From positions 1-5,265 of the forward strand of contig CAZADH010000370.1 in NCBI GenBank assembly GCA_964483805.1: a stretch of DNA of 5,265 nucleotides, given 5' to 3'. The notes below the pieces were generated by a model. The model was given only the letters and a program-made list of their open reading frames with translations, ran no database searches and had not been told where the DNA came from. Both the position numbers and the translations under genes were made by a program. This DNA comes from CAZADH01 sp964483805 (lineage in GTDB: Bacteria; Muiribacteriota; Ozemobacteria; Ozemobacterales; Ozemobacteraceae). Every line of letters begins with the position of its first letter. The first letter of the stretch is position 1. Below, one piece after another: positions 1-5,265 of this stretch.

Positions 1-589
1 TCGACATCCGCAGAGCCGCCGACGCGATCTGCTGCTTGTTCATCGACCGCGTGTTGATGCCGTGGCGCTCCAGACACATCCGCGCGATCTCGAGCAGCGT
101 CCGGCCCTTGAACTCCTCGTAACCGGCCGCGGGCTTCTCGGACTTGACACCACACCGGGCCATGATGCCATCGGACGCGGCGCGCGCGAACTTCTGGGCG
201 TCGGTGTCGCCACCGGTGACCGTCGTGTTGTTCGAGGTGATCTGCACGTTGCGCTTCTTCAGCTCGACGAAGATCGCAGCGCGGGCGGCATCGACGGTCT
301 TGCACGTCTTCGCCATCTGCAGCGCGTCCTCTTCGCTCATGCCGGCGGTGCGGCAACAGTCGCGGATCTCCTCGATGCGGGCCAGCATCGCGCGCTCGGC
401 CTCGGCGCGAACTTCTTCTTTCTGCGCCTCGGTCAGTTCGGGCTTGACCTCGTCCGGCTTGTTTGCCTCGGCGCGGAGAGCGTCCTGCACGTCCTGGGGA
501 AGCGCCGCCAAGAAAGCCAGCGCCTGTTCGTCGGTCGACCCCGCAGCCAATCCGCGCGAGATCAGGAGAGCACGAAGTTTGCGATTCAT
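1..589 (-). CDS. Possible nested in-frame product: scaffold(-capsid) protein from an internal start
   Basis: Met222 of the protease frame (ATG 589-587) is preceded by a perfect AGGAGG at 605-600 with a 10-nt spacer. It falls at the junction between the protease and the scaffold-like domain. The product would start MNRKLRALLISRGL, then continue with a charged helical segment rich in Glu, Ala and Arg, and run off the window edge (196 visible codons). Established precedent: lambda scaffold Nu3 is made from an in-frame start inside protease gene C. Inference: this phage may likewise make protease-free scaffold or scaffold-capsid in excess. The spacer is a little longer than ideal, and use of the start cannot be shown from sequence alone. 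Confidence 0.5.
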   Translation of the reverse strand, partial: MNRKLRALLISRGLAAGSTDEQALAFLAALPQDVQDALRAEANKPDEVKPELTEAQKEEVRAEAERAMLARIEEIRDCCRTAGMSEEDALQMAKTCKTVDAARAAIFVELKKRNVQITSNNTTVTGGDTDAQKFARAASDGIMARCGVKSEKPAAGYEEFKGRTLLEIARMCLERHGINTRSMNKQQIASAALRMS

Positions 590-1252
590 ACTAAAGGTTC
601 CTCCTGTTTTTGATTCAGCGCGGGTTGCGCTGTGTTTTTCTGGTTCCTGTGCGACGCGTTTCTCCGGAATTTTGTGTTCGTCGCTCCGCGCCTTCGCGTT
701 TTCGTCCGCGCCGATCGGGGCGAGGCTGAACTCTTTGCACAGCCACTCGGTCGAGAGCTTCATCGGGCCCATGAACGTCCGGCCGTCGTAGGCCACGGTC
801 TGGCCCTCGTCGATCCAGATCGATTTCACGACCTGGTAGCCGACCGATCCGTCGGTGATGTGGCCGTCGACGACCTTGTTGAACGCGTCGACGCTGTCCA
901 CGTCACGGGCGAAGAACAGCTTGCCGACGGGGTTCCCGTCTTCGATCCGGATCTGACGAACCGAACCGAACACCTTCTCGATCGTGCTGCGGTCGTGCGT
1001 GTCGAGCAGGGGCATCTGATTGTTTGATGGGAGACGCATGCCCGACGACAGCAGGACCTCAGGAACGACGTCGCCGCGCTCGAAGTCCCAGACATTGCAC
1101 GGGACCTCGGACGACAACTGGAAATCGACGGTGCGGTTCTTCTCGTCGGTCGACTTGGGGACGAAGCCGACGATCGCGCGACGTGACAACTGCTTCGTGT
1201 CGACGTCGGAGGTTGAGCGTGTGTGCAATACTTTGTGTTTCCGCTTAGACAT
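1..1252 (-). CDS. HK97-type (U35) prohead protease with in-frame scaffold domain; probable protease/major capsid fusion, 3' end cut by window
   Basis: The frame is open for 417 codons from ATG 1252-1250 and meets no stop before the window edge. Seen: the N-terminal half looks like an HK97-family serine protease. LLDTHD gives His86, DGSVGY gives Ser136, and KEFSLAPIGAD gives Glu174. Their spacing is close to the His-Ser-Glu triad of the HK97 gp4 family. After a polar linker (about 190-221) comes a charged, helical, Glu/Ala/Arg-rich region (222-320) resembling a scaffold or delta domain. Residues 381-417 (start FKGRTLLEIARMCLERHGI) resemble the stretch just before the capsid domain in known protease/major capsid fusions. 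Inferred role: it shapes the procapsid and then cleaves scaffold and itself. The start has GGGAG 8 nt upstream and overlaps the portal stop by 8 nt (ATGTCTAA), suggesting translational coupling. The protease call is firm. The capsid part is inferred because it lies outside the window; a plain protease-scaffold protein is the alternative. Confidence 0.88.
   Translation of the reverse strand, partial: MSKRKHKVLHTRSTSDVDTKQLSRRAIVGFVPKSTDEKNRTVDFQLSSEVPCNVWDFERGDVVPEVLLSSGMRLPSNNQMPLLDTHDRSTIEKVFGSVRQIRIEDGNPVGKLFFARDVDSVDAFNKVVDGHITDGSVGYQVVKSIWIDEGQTVAYDGRTFMGPMKLSTEWLCKEFSLAPIGADENAKARSDEHKIPEKRVAQEPEKHSATRAESKTGGTFSMNRKLRALLISRGLAAGSTDEQALAFLAALPQDVQDALRAEANKPDEVKPELTEAQKEEVRAEAERAMLARIEEIRDCCRTAGMSEEDALQMAKTCKTVDAARAAIFVELKKRNVQITSNNTTVTGGDTDAQKFARAASDGIMARCGVKSEKPAAGYEEFKGRTLLEIARMCLERHGINTRSMNKQQIASAALRMS
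587..605 (-). promoter_or_regulatory. Internal Shine-Dalgarno (AGGAGG) and ATG inside the protease-scaffold gene
   Basis: Reading the minus strand, AGGAGG (605-600) is followed by AACCTTTAGT and then ATG (589-587). It is the strongest type of ribosome-binding match in the window, equalled only by the one before the zinc-ribbon gene. It lies exactly at the boundary between protease and scaffold domains, in an A-rich linker that is poorer in GC than the flanking coding DNA. In the long frame it encodes a GGTFS linker, so the purine run is not explained by a conserved protein motif. Confidence 0.6.
616..632 (-). other. Small hairpin upstream of the internal ribosome binding site
   Basis: CAGCGC (616-621) and GCGCTG (627-632) form a perfect 6-bp stem with a 5-nt loop. 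In the minus-strand transcript it ends 10 nt before the internal AGGAGG. It could help keep the ribosome binding site single-stranded or modulate it. It is short enough to arise by chance in GC-rich DNA, and it is not followed by a T-tract in the direction of transcription. Confidence 0.3.
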
Positions 1253-2804
1253 TGGCCGGGCTCCCGTCTTGGTTCATGCCATCGACCGGTGCAGCGCCTG
1301 GCACTGTCGCCGGGTCGTGGAAGATGCCGAGTTCCTCGAGCTGGGCGTTCTCGGCCTGGATCTCTTTGGCGATTTCGGGGAAGTCTTTGCCGCGCTCCGC
1401 GCACCAGCGCGTGCGTGAGTTCACACGATTGCGCAGCTGCGACTCGAAGGCCGCAATCTCTTTGCTCTGGTCGATCTCGTCGTTGCCCGACAGCTGCCAG
1501 GTGACCTGCTCGAACTTGGCCGGGTTGCGTCGATACTCGGACACGGAGATGCCGGGGATGCCGACAACCGCGATCTCGTAGCGCAGCCACAGGCGGAAGA
1601 TCCAGTTCAGCAGCTTGTTCTTGAGCTTGACCTGCTGGCGCTTGATGTTCCCCCACTCCACCGACTTGCCCATGCGGGCCGAGGAGTAGTTGACCTGGCT
1701 GTAGTCGCCGGTGGCCGTCTCATACGACATGCCGATCGAATGACTCGACACGCGATGAGATCCACGGCGGAACGGATCAAAGTTCGGGTTCGGTCGTTCG
1801 TTCTTGAACGACGAAACCTTCTCGCCGGGCATCGCTTCGAAGATGCCGCCGGAGTCCATGAACGCCCGATCTTTGCCGTTGTCGTCCTTGGGCGTCTCTT
1901 CGCTCTCGCCCGCTTCGCCGGCCATCGGCGGCATCGGCGGAACGTCGGCGATCGGGGACTCGATGATCAGGCCGAAGCATGCGGCCGCTCGTGACGCGAG
2001 GAGTTCGGCGTCTTCGAGATCGTCAACCGCGAAGATCTTGTACAAGGCCGAAGCCAACGGGCTGATGCCGCGGCGTTGGCTGGCGCGGGTGCGCTCGAAC
2101 AGGTGGCATACCTGCGAGGCCGGTACGCGAACGGACTCTTGCGTAGGCACCATGCCATCGGGGTAAACCGGATACAGCCACCAGGCGGTCGGATTTCCCT
2201 TGCGGTCGAACTCGCAACCGTAGCCATACAACGTGCGGCTGGTGTCGATGTGGTCAGACTCGAGGACCTGGACGCGGAACGGGTTCGTCCCCGGCTCACC
2301 GTTGTCGGTGTCTTCCTTGACGATGCACTCACCGTCGAGCAGTCGCAGGTTCTCGACCAGGTGACAGACGTCGGTCAGGCTGTCGCCGTCGATCGCGGCG
2401 TGCTCGGCCCACCGGTAGAACCGGCGCTCGATCTCACGATTGAGCTTGGTGTTCGGCTTGCCGTTGGCGTCTTCGATCGCGGCCTTGAACCCGACCTCGT
2501 CGCCGACGACCATCGTCGCGTTCTTGCGGATCATGCCGGCCACGAAGGGGTTGTTGCGTTCCTGGTCTTTGACCCGGGCGTTCACCCGACGTCGATAGGT
2601 CAGCACCTCTCGGTCGCCGCTGTTGCTGCTCGGGGTGTGCAGTTGATACGGGCCCTTCAAATTGGCCGCGACATACGAACGGCCGGTCGTCCGGTTCCAG
2701 CGGTAGACGCGTGCGGCCTCGGGAGACACGAGCGCGATCGCGTTGGCGACGATCGACGTCGTCGTGTTGAATACCGCTGTCCGGAACGACTGCCACAGGC
2801 CCAT
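1245..2804 (-). CDS. Phage portal protein, lambda gpB family
   Basis: This is a 519-residue protein, close to the length of lambda gpB. It would form the dodecameric ring at the capsid vertex through which terminase pumps DNA and onto which the head-tail connector assembles. Seen: an N-terminal arm; RRRVNARVKDQERNNPF (71-87) followed by MIRKNATMVVGDEVGF, the family's basic, Asn-rich start of the clip/stem core; LESDHIDTSR (181-190); RRGISPLASAL (244-254); MPGEKVSSF (325-333); and GDYSQVNYSSARMG (366-379), the family's Asp-Tyr-Ser...Asn-Tyr-Ser-Ser-Ala-Arg signature. Residues 283-312 are a Pro/Met- then acid-rich linker containing PPMPPM, probably a flexible loop. The C-terminal 30 residues are also acidic and probably disordered. 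The ATG at 2804 has GAGGGG 7 nt upstream and starts 3 nt after the stop of the gpW-like gene. The stop overlaps the start of the protease gene, so the three genes look translationally coupled. Confidence 0.96.
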   Translation of the reverse strand: MGLWQSFRTAVFNTTTSIVANAIALVSPEAARVYRWNRTTGRSYVAANLKGPYQLHTPSSNSGDREVLTYRRRVNARVKDQERNNPFVAGMIRKNATMVVGDEVGFKAAIEDANGKPNTKLNREIERRFYRWAEHAAIDGDSLTDVCHLVENLRLLDGECIVKEDTDNGEPGTNPFRVQVLESDHIDTSRTLYGYGCEFDRKGNPTAWWLYPVYPDGMVPTQESVRVPASQVCHLFERTRASQRRGISPLASALYKIFAVDDLEDAELLASRAAACFGLIIESPIADVPPMPPMAGEAGESEETPKDDNGKDRAFMDSGGIFEAMPGEKVSSFKNERPNPNFDPFRRGSHRVSSHSIGMSYETATGDYSQVNYSSARMGKSVEWGNIKRQQVKLKNKLLNWIFRLWLRYEIAVVGIPGISVSEYRRNPAKFEQVTWQLSGNDEIDQSKEIAAFESQLRNRVNSRTRWCAERGKDFPEIAKEIQAENAQLEELGIFHDPATVPGAAPVDGMNQDGSPANV

Positions 2805-2807
2805 GCG

Positions 2808-3041
2808 TCAGCCCCTCGTCGCGAACACCGGGTATCGAACTGCGCCGGTGTTGGTCGGGTCGAGCCGCTTGATCTTGAACTTCAGCTCTCGCTCCATCTC
2901 GCGTAGATCCTTGAGCGATGCACGGATGATCGTGATCCCCTGAACCGTGTACTGAGCCGCGCCGGCCGCGCCGATCTGAACGTTGATCGACGCCTGAACC
3001 GCTGCGAGTTGCTGCTGGGCCAGCTCGAGTTCGGTTGCCAT
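2808..3041 (-). CDS. gpW-like head-tail joining (head completion) protein
   Basis: This is a 77-residue protein in the position lambda W holds, directly before the portal. gpW-family proteins act late in head assembly, binding below the portal after packaging and making the surface for tail attachment. Seen: an N-terminal Gln/Ala-rich helix (3-22), a short beta-like segment AQYTVQGITI (29-38), then a charged helix starting ASLKDLREMERELKFK (41-56). This helix-hairpin-helix order matches the small gpW fold, although direct identity to lambda gpW is low. The ATG at 3041 was chosen over an upstream in-frame TTG at 3062 because it has AGAGGAAGAGG just ahead, while the TTG lies in the T-tract of the hairpin upstream. 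The gene is followed by the portal after only 3 nt. Family placement rests on size, position and secondary-structure pattern. Confidence 0.8.
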   Translation of the reverse strand: MATELELAQQQLAAVQASINVQIGAAGAAQYTVQGITIIRASLKDLREMERELKFKIKRLDPTNTGAVRYPVFATRG

Positions 3042-3060
3042 TCGCCTCTTCCTCTGGCGC

Positions 3061-3103
3061 AAACAAAAAGCGCCGCCATGGTGTCATGCCCATGACGGCG
3101 CTT
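3061..3103 (-). terminator. Intrinsic-terminator-like hairpin between the zinc-ribbon and gpW-like genes
   Basis: On the minus strand, AAGCGCCGTCATGG (3103-3090) pairs with CCATGGCGGCGCTT (3081-3068), leaving an 8-nt loop. The 14-bp stem has a single G-U wobble in RNA and runs straight into TTTTTGTTT (3069-3061). It starts 21 nt after the stop of the zinc-ribbon gene and ends 19 nt before the gpW-like start. The wobble pairs only in the minus-strand RNA, and the plus strand has no T-tract after the stem, so the signal is oriented with the operon. It may be a partial terminator, an antitermination target or an RNA-processing site rather than a full stop. Confidence 0.8.
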
Positions 3104-3124
3104 CGTGTTCGCTCGGACGACTGA

Positions 3125-3481
3125 TCAGGTCTTCCTGTCTTTAGCCTTGCGTTTTTTTGGCGTCTTCGCAAGGGGTTGGCGAAGTTCGTCTATCCCTGGG
3201 GATAGTTTATTTTCTGGCGGATCGACTTTGACCTCCTCGGTCGAGAAGAACGACCGCCCGCAGAATCGGCACACGTGCCGGCGCTTGATCGACGAATCCT
3301 TGCGCTCGGTCTTCTTGATCTCGGTGTCGACCGACGCGCAGAAGGCGCAAACCATCGGCGAGGTGAACGTGACCGTGCCGCCACGTGCCACGGCCACCAC
3401 TTCCTCGATGATTTCCTGCACAGATCGCCCTGTTTTCAGCTGAATTTCGTTCGCAATACGCCGTATGACGAGTGAAATCAT
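3125..3481 (-). CDS. Small zinc-ribbon protein (NrdR/Ogr-like Cys4 motif), function unknown
   Basis: I do not recognise this 118-residue protein as a named family. Seen: an N-terminal helical part (1-34), then a Cys4 zinc-ribbon with CAFC at 45-48 and CRFC at 71-74, 22 residues between pairs. The second knuckle reads KRRHVCRFCGRSFFSTEE. This resembles the zinc-ribbon of NrdR repressors (RRRxC..CGxRFTTYE) and, more loosely, the Ogr/Delta late activators of P2-like phages. There is no ATP-cone domain as in NrdR. The last 20 residues are strongly basic (PKKRKAKDRK). Inference: a nucleic-acid-binding protein, perhaps a late-gene regulator or packaging accessory. The ATG at 3481 was chosen over an in-frame TTG at 3505 because it forms an ATGA overlap with the terminase stop and has AGGAGG 11 nt upstream. 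It is followed by a terminator-like hairpin. Lambda has no equivalent between A and W. Confidence 0.82.
   Translation of the reverse strand: MISLVIRRIANEIQLKTGRSVQEIIEEVVAVARGGTVTFTSPMVCAFCASVDTEIKKTERKDSSIKRRHVCRFCGRSFFSTEEVKVDPPENKLSPGIDELRQPLAKTPKKRKAKDRKT
3190..3205. other. 16-bp palindrome inside the zinc-ribbon gene
   Basis: CTATCCC and GGGATAG are perfect 7-bp arms around a 2-bp centre, flanked by AT-rich DNA (3206-3214). It looks like an operator half-site pair but sits in coding sequence (KLSPGID) with no clear promoter beside it. One such element in 5 kb is within chance expectation. Confidence 0.25.
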
Positions 3482-5265
3482 AGCCCGCCGGGCCTCCTGG
3501 TCCAAGGATTCGGCCGTCTTGCGACCGGTTTCGGCGCGATTTTCGGCCTCTCTGGAGGCTGTTTTTCGCCTGTTTTTGGGCTGTTTTCTGCCTGTTTTTC
3601 AGGGTTTTCGGGCTGTTTTTTGGCCTCGTGCTGGGCCAAAACACGCCCAATTGCGTCCAATCCACCCATGATTTCAGGGCAAACTGCGCCCTGCGCCATC
3701 ATTTCACAGTCGAGCCAGTGGTTGTCGCGCCCCTTTTGCAGGGTCCACACGCCGTGATCGTCGGGTGCCTCCGATGTGACGTGCCGGAAATACTGGTCGG
3801 GGGTGTCCTTGTGCAACCAGGCCGCTTTCGAGCCGCCCTCGCACGCCTGCTGCAGTTGGTGCATGAACATGTCCTTGAGCCGGTTCGTGTTCATGAACAA
3901 CAGCACCAATCCGCCAACCAACTTCTTGCCGGACGGTGACACCTCGAGCGGTTTGCCAAACGAGGTCTTCGTCGGCAGCTGTCGCGACGAGCCCTTGCAC
4001 AGGAAGATGCGCCGGGAGCAACGATATCGGTTGGCGATCCACCAGTCATACGCCTGCTCGGTGCGGCTGACGTCCTCGTGCTCGTCCTTGCTGCCGCCGG
4101 TGTCGAGGGTTCCGCGCCAGATCCCGTGCACCTTGCCACCGGCCGTCGCCCAGGTGCGGTCGAAGAACAGATCATCAACGTCGCCCCAGTCTAGTAGCCG
4201 GCCGCACTCGATCATCCAGGACTCTTTCGTCCGGCACGACCAGGCGCGAACCAGATACCAGAACCCGGTTTTCTGCATGTCGACGTGAGCCGTCAGCACG
4301 TCGGCCTCATCCGGGACCACGCCACGCTCGAGCTGACACTGCGCCCGACGCAGACCAGACTCGTCCTGAACGTGCACGACCTTCTTCCAGTGCTCACCGA
4401 AGGCGTTGTTGACGAGCGAACGCAACTCGTCGACGTCATCCTTCGCCATCAGGAACTCTTCGGTCAACGTCTCGAACCGGCCACCGTCCGACAGCGAGTA
4501 GAGACGCGAGAGGAACAGGCCGACGCGGATCGGGCTGGGTGAGGAGTTGGGCCGCGGCTTCCACTGACCGAACGAGACGGCGCGGTTCTTCTCGGCGGTC
4601 GTCCACTTCGCGTCACACGACCGGCATTTGTAGCGGGCCGTCGCCGCGATCGCGCGGGGGTTGTCGCCGGCAGCGTCGAACACGACGCCCGAGATCGACT
4701 CGTGCGCCGGGTGGTCGTCGCGGTCGATGACCCTTGCCGGGTCGTCGTCACGCTTCGGTTCGTGGGCCCGGAACGCCAGCGGCTGATACTCACCGCACGC
4801 ATGACACGGCACGGTGTAGTCGAAGGCCGCGTCGGTGCGGGCCATCTCGATCGACATGTTGTCACCGTCGTACGTGACCGACGACAACTTCACGATCTTG
4901 TGGTTCGGGAACTTCTTGCAGCGCTGCTCGATGCGCCTGATTACCTTGCCCTCGTGCTGGGTTAGGTAGTAGGACGGCTTGCAGATCTCGTCGAGGATCA
5001 GATACCGGATCGATACCGAGGCCGTCTTGCCGATCGAGCTGGCCCACGACATGACCAGGCTGAACCCGTTTCGCAGGACGATGCCGCCCTCGAAGCTAAA
5101 CCGGGCCTTGTCGATCAGCGGGCGGATCGATGGGCACGACTCGAAGGCCTGCTTGATGCGAGTGTCGAAGAACTTCTGCGCGGTCTGCTCGTCGGCGAAG
5201 CACCACATCGCTGGGCCGGGATCCTCGACGGCAACGCGTTTCAACCAGACGAGGGTCGTCTCGCT
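3478..5265 (-). CDS. Phage terminase large subunit, GpA family (5' end outside window)
   Basis: 595 codons are visible and the frame is open to the window edge. A TTG at 5244 could be read as a start, but the upstream codons SETTLVW continue the family pattern that follows the Walker A P-loop, so the true start and the GKS/T lie beyond position 5265. The protein is the ATP-driven packaging motor and the endonuclease that cuts concatemeric DNA. Seen (visible numbering): EDPGPAMWCFADEQTA (14-29), the conserved block after Walker A; Walker B LILDE (89-93); a probable coupling motif LSSVTYDGDN (127-136); a zinc-binding insert CHAC (154-157) with CRSC (214-217), typical of GpA; nuclease-domain Asp329 in AHVDMQ; and DNHWLDCEM (514-522), the C-terminal family motif with probable catalytic Asp519. 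Residues 548-595 are a Lys/Pro/Gln tail encoded by an 11-bp repeat, unlike the rest in base composition. The small subunit should lie upstream. Confidence 0.95.
   Translation of the reverse strand, partial: SETTLVWLKRVAVEDPGPAMWCFADEQTAQKFFDTRIKQAFESCPSIRPLIDKARFSFEGGIVLRNGFSLVMSWASSIGKTASVSIRYLILDEICKPSYYLTQHEGKVIRRIEQRCKKFPNHKIVKLSSVTYDGDNMSIEMARTDAAFDYTVPCHACGEYQPLAFRAHEPKRDDDPARVIDRDDHPAHESISGVVFDAAGDNPRAIAATARYKCRSCDAKWTTAEKNRAVSFGQWKPRPNSSPSPIRVGLFLSRLYSLSDGGRFETLTEEFLMAKDDVDELRSLVNNAFGEHWKKVVHVQDESGLRRAQCQLERGVVPDEADVLTAHVDMQKTGFWYLVRAWSCRTKESWMIECGRLLDWGDVDDLFFDRTWATAGGKVHGIWRGTLDTGGSKDEHEDVSRTEQAYDWWIANRYRCSRRIFLCKGSSRQLPTKTSFGKPLEVSPSGKKLVGGLVLLFMNTNRLKDMFMHQLQQACEGGSKAAWLHKDTPDQYFRHVTSEAPDDHGVWTLQKGRDNHWLDCEMMAQGAVCPEIMGGLDAIGRVLAQHEAKKQPENPEKQAENSPKTGEKQPPERPKIAPKPVARRPNPWTRRPGGL
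3559..3621. repeat. 11-bp tandem repeat / phased A-tract array in the terminase tail
   Basis: Four near-identical 11-bp units of the form CTGTTTTTCGC start at 3559, 3570, 3581 and 3592, followed by a degenerate copy and a further CTGTTTTTT at 3613. T-runs start at 3562, 3573, 3584, 3595, 3605 and 3616, that is every 10-11 bp. Shorter T-runs at 3529 and 3540 keep the same register. A/T-tracts spaced by one helical turn are a known cause of intrinsic DNA bending. Eleven is not a multiple of three, so successive units encode different residues (the KKQPENPEKQ and PKTGEKQPPE part of the tail); the periodicity is a DNA property, not a protein repeat. Confidence 0.8.

Noticed and set aside
144..172. 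TTGACA followed 17 bp later by CATGAT on the plus strand, promoter-like
   Set aside because: It lies antisense inside coding DNA, the -10 match is poor, and no plus-strand gene follows.
616..639. Plus-strand intrinsic terminator (CAGCGC hairpin then GTGTTTTT)
   Set aside because: The stem is only 6 bp and there is no plus-strand gene to terminate.
144..791. Long plus-strand open frames opposite the protease-scaffold gene (also 62-613 and 632-1027)
   Set aside because: They are antisense shadows common in GC-rich DNA; their translations are low-complexity Arg/Ser/Ala or Leu/Val rich with no recognisable domain, while the minus frame gives a clear protease.
826..1656. Minus-strand frame of 276 codons overlapping portal and protease
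   Set aside because: It is out of frame with both recognised genes; the Arg/Ser-rich translation is typical of a shifted GC-rich coding frame.
2076..2906. Plus-strand frame of 276 codons opposite the portal and gpW-like genes
   Set aside because: It is fully antisense to two recognised genes, has no recognisable motif and spans their junction; it is a frame shadow.
3152..3158. A7 run in the zinc-ribbon gene (A AAA AAA C on the minus strand) as a -1 frameshift site
   Set aside because: The -1 frame hits TAA after a few codons and the nearest hairpin is about 49 nt away, too far to act as a usual stimulator.
3207..3665. Minus-strand frame of 152 codons across the terminase tail and zinc-ribbon gene
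   Set aside because: Its Lys/Gln-rich start comes from the 11-bp repeat read out of frame, and the rest is a shifted reading of the zinc-ribbon gene.
5242..5244. TTG at 5244 as the terminase start
   Set aside because: The frame continues upstream to the edge with residues that fit the stretch just after Walker A, so this is an internal Leu codon.

Overview
The window is a piece of a tailed-phage (siphovirus-type, lambda-like) head-morphogenesis and DNA-packaging module, from a prophage or a phage genome. All genes lie on the minus strand, so the transcript runs from about position 5265 down to position 1. The DNA is GC-rich (roughly 60% by eye), prefers G or C in third codon positions, and uses AGGAGG/GAGG-type ribosome binding sites. 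This fits a phage of a GC-rich bacterium, but nothing visible fixes the host. No tRNA, integrase, transposase, CRISPR array or host housekeeping gene is present.

Layout in transcription order: (1) 5265-3478, large terminase subunit of the GpA family, cut at its 5' end by the window edge just after the expected Walker A P-loop. Its 3' end carries an 11-bp tandem repeat that forms phased A-tracts. (2) 3481-3125, a 118-residue zinc-ribbon protein joined to the terminase by an ATGA start/stop overlap. (3) 3103-3061, a GC-rich hairpin plus T-tract with the form of an intrinsic terminator. (4) 3041-2808, a 77-residue gpW-like head-tail joining protein. (5) 2804-1245, a lambda gpB-type portal. (6) 1252-1 and beyond, an HK97-type (U35) prohead protease continuous in frame with a charged scaffold-like domain. 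It is open to the window edge and is probably the front half of a protease/major capsid protein fusion.

The order terminase - gpW - portal - protease/scaffold is that of lambda A-W-B-C/Nu3. The terminase cuts and pumps DNA through the portal, the scaffold and protease control capsid assembly and maturation, and the gpW-like protein joins head to tail. The departures from lambda are the most interesting part. A zinc-ribbon gene and an apparent terminator sit between terminase and gpW. A strong internal AGGAGG-ATG sits inside the protease-scaffold reading frame and could give a nested scaffold(-capsid) product as C/Nu3 does in lambda. A helically phased A-tract array lies in the terminase tail. 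Every stretch over 300 bases is covered by a gene.
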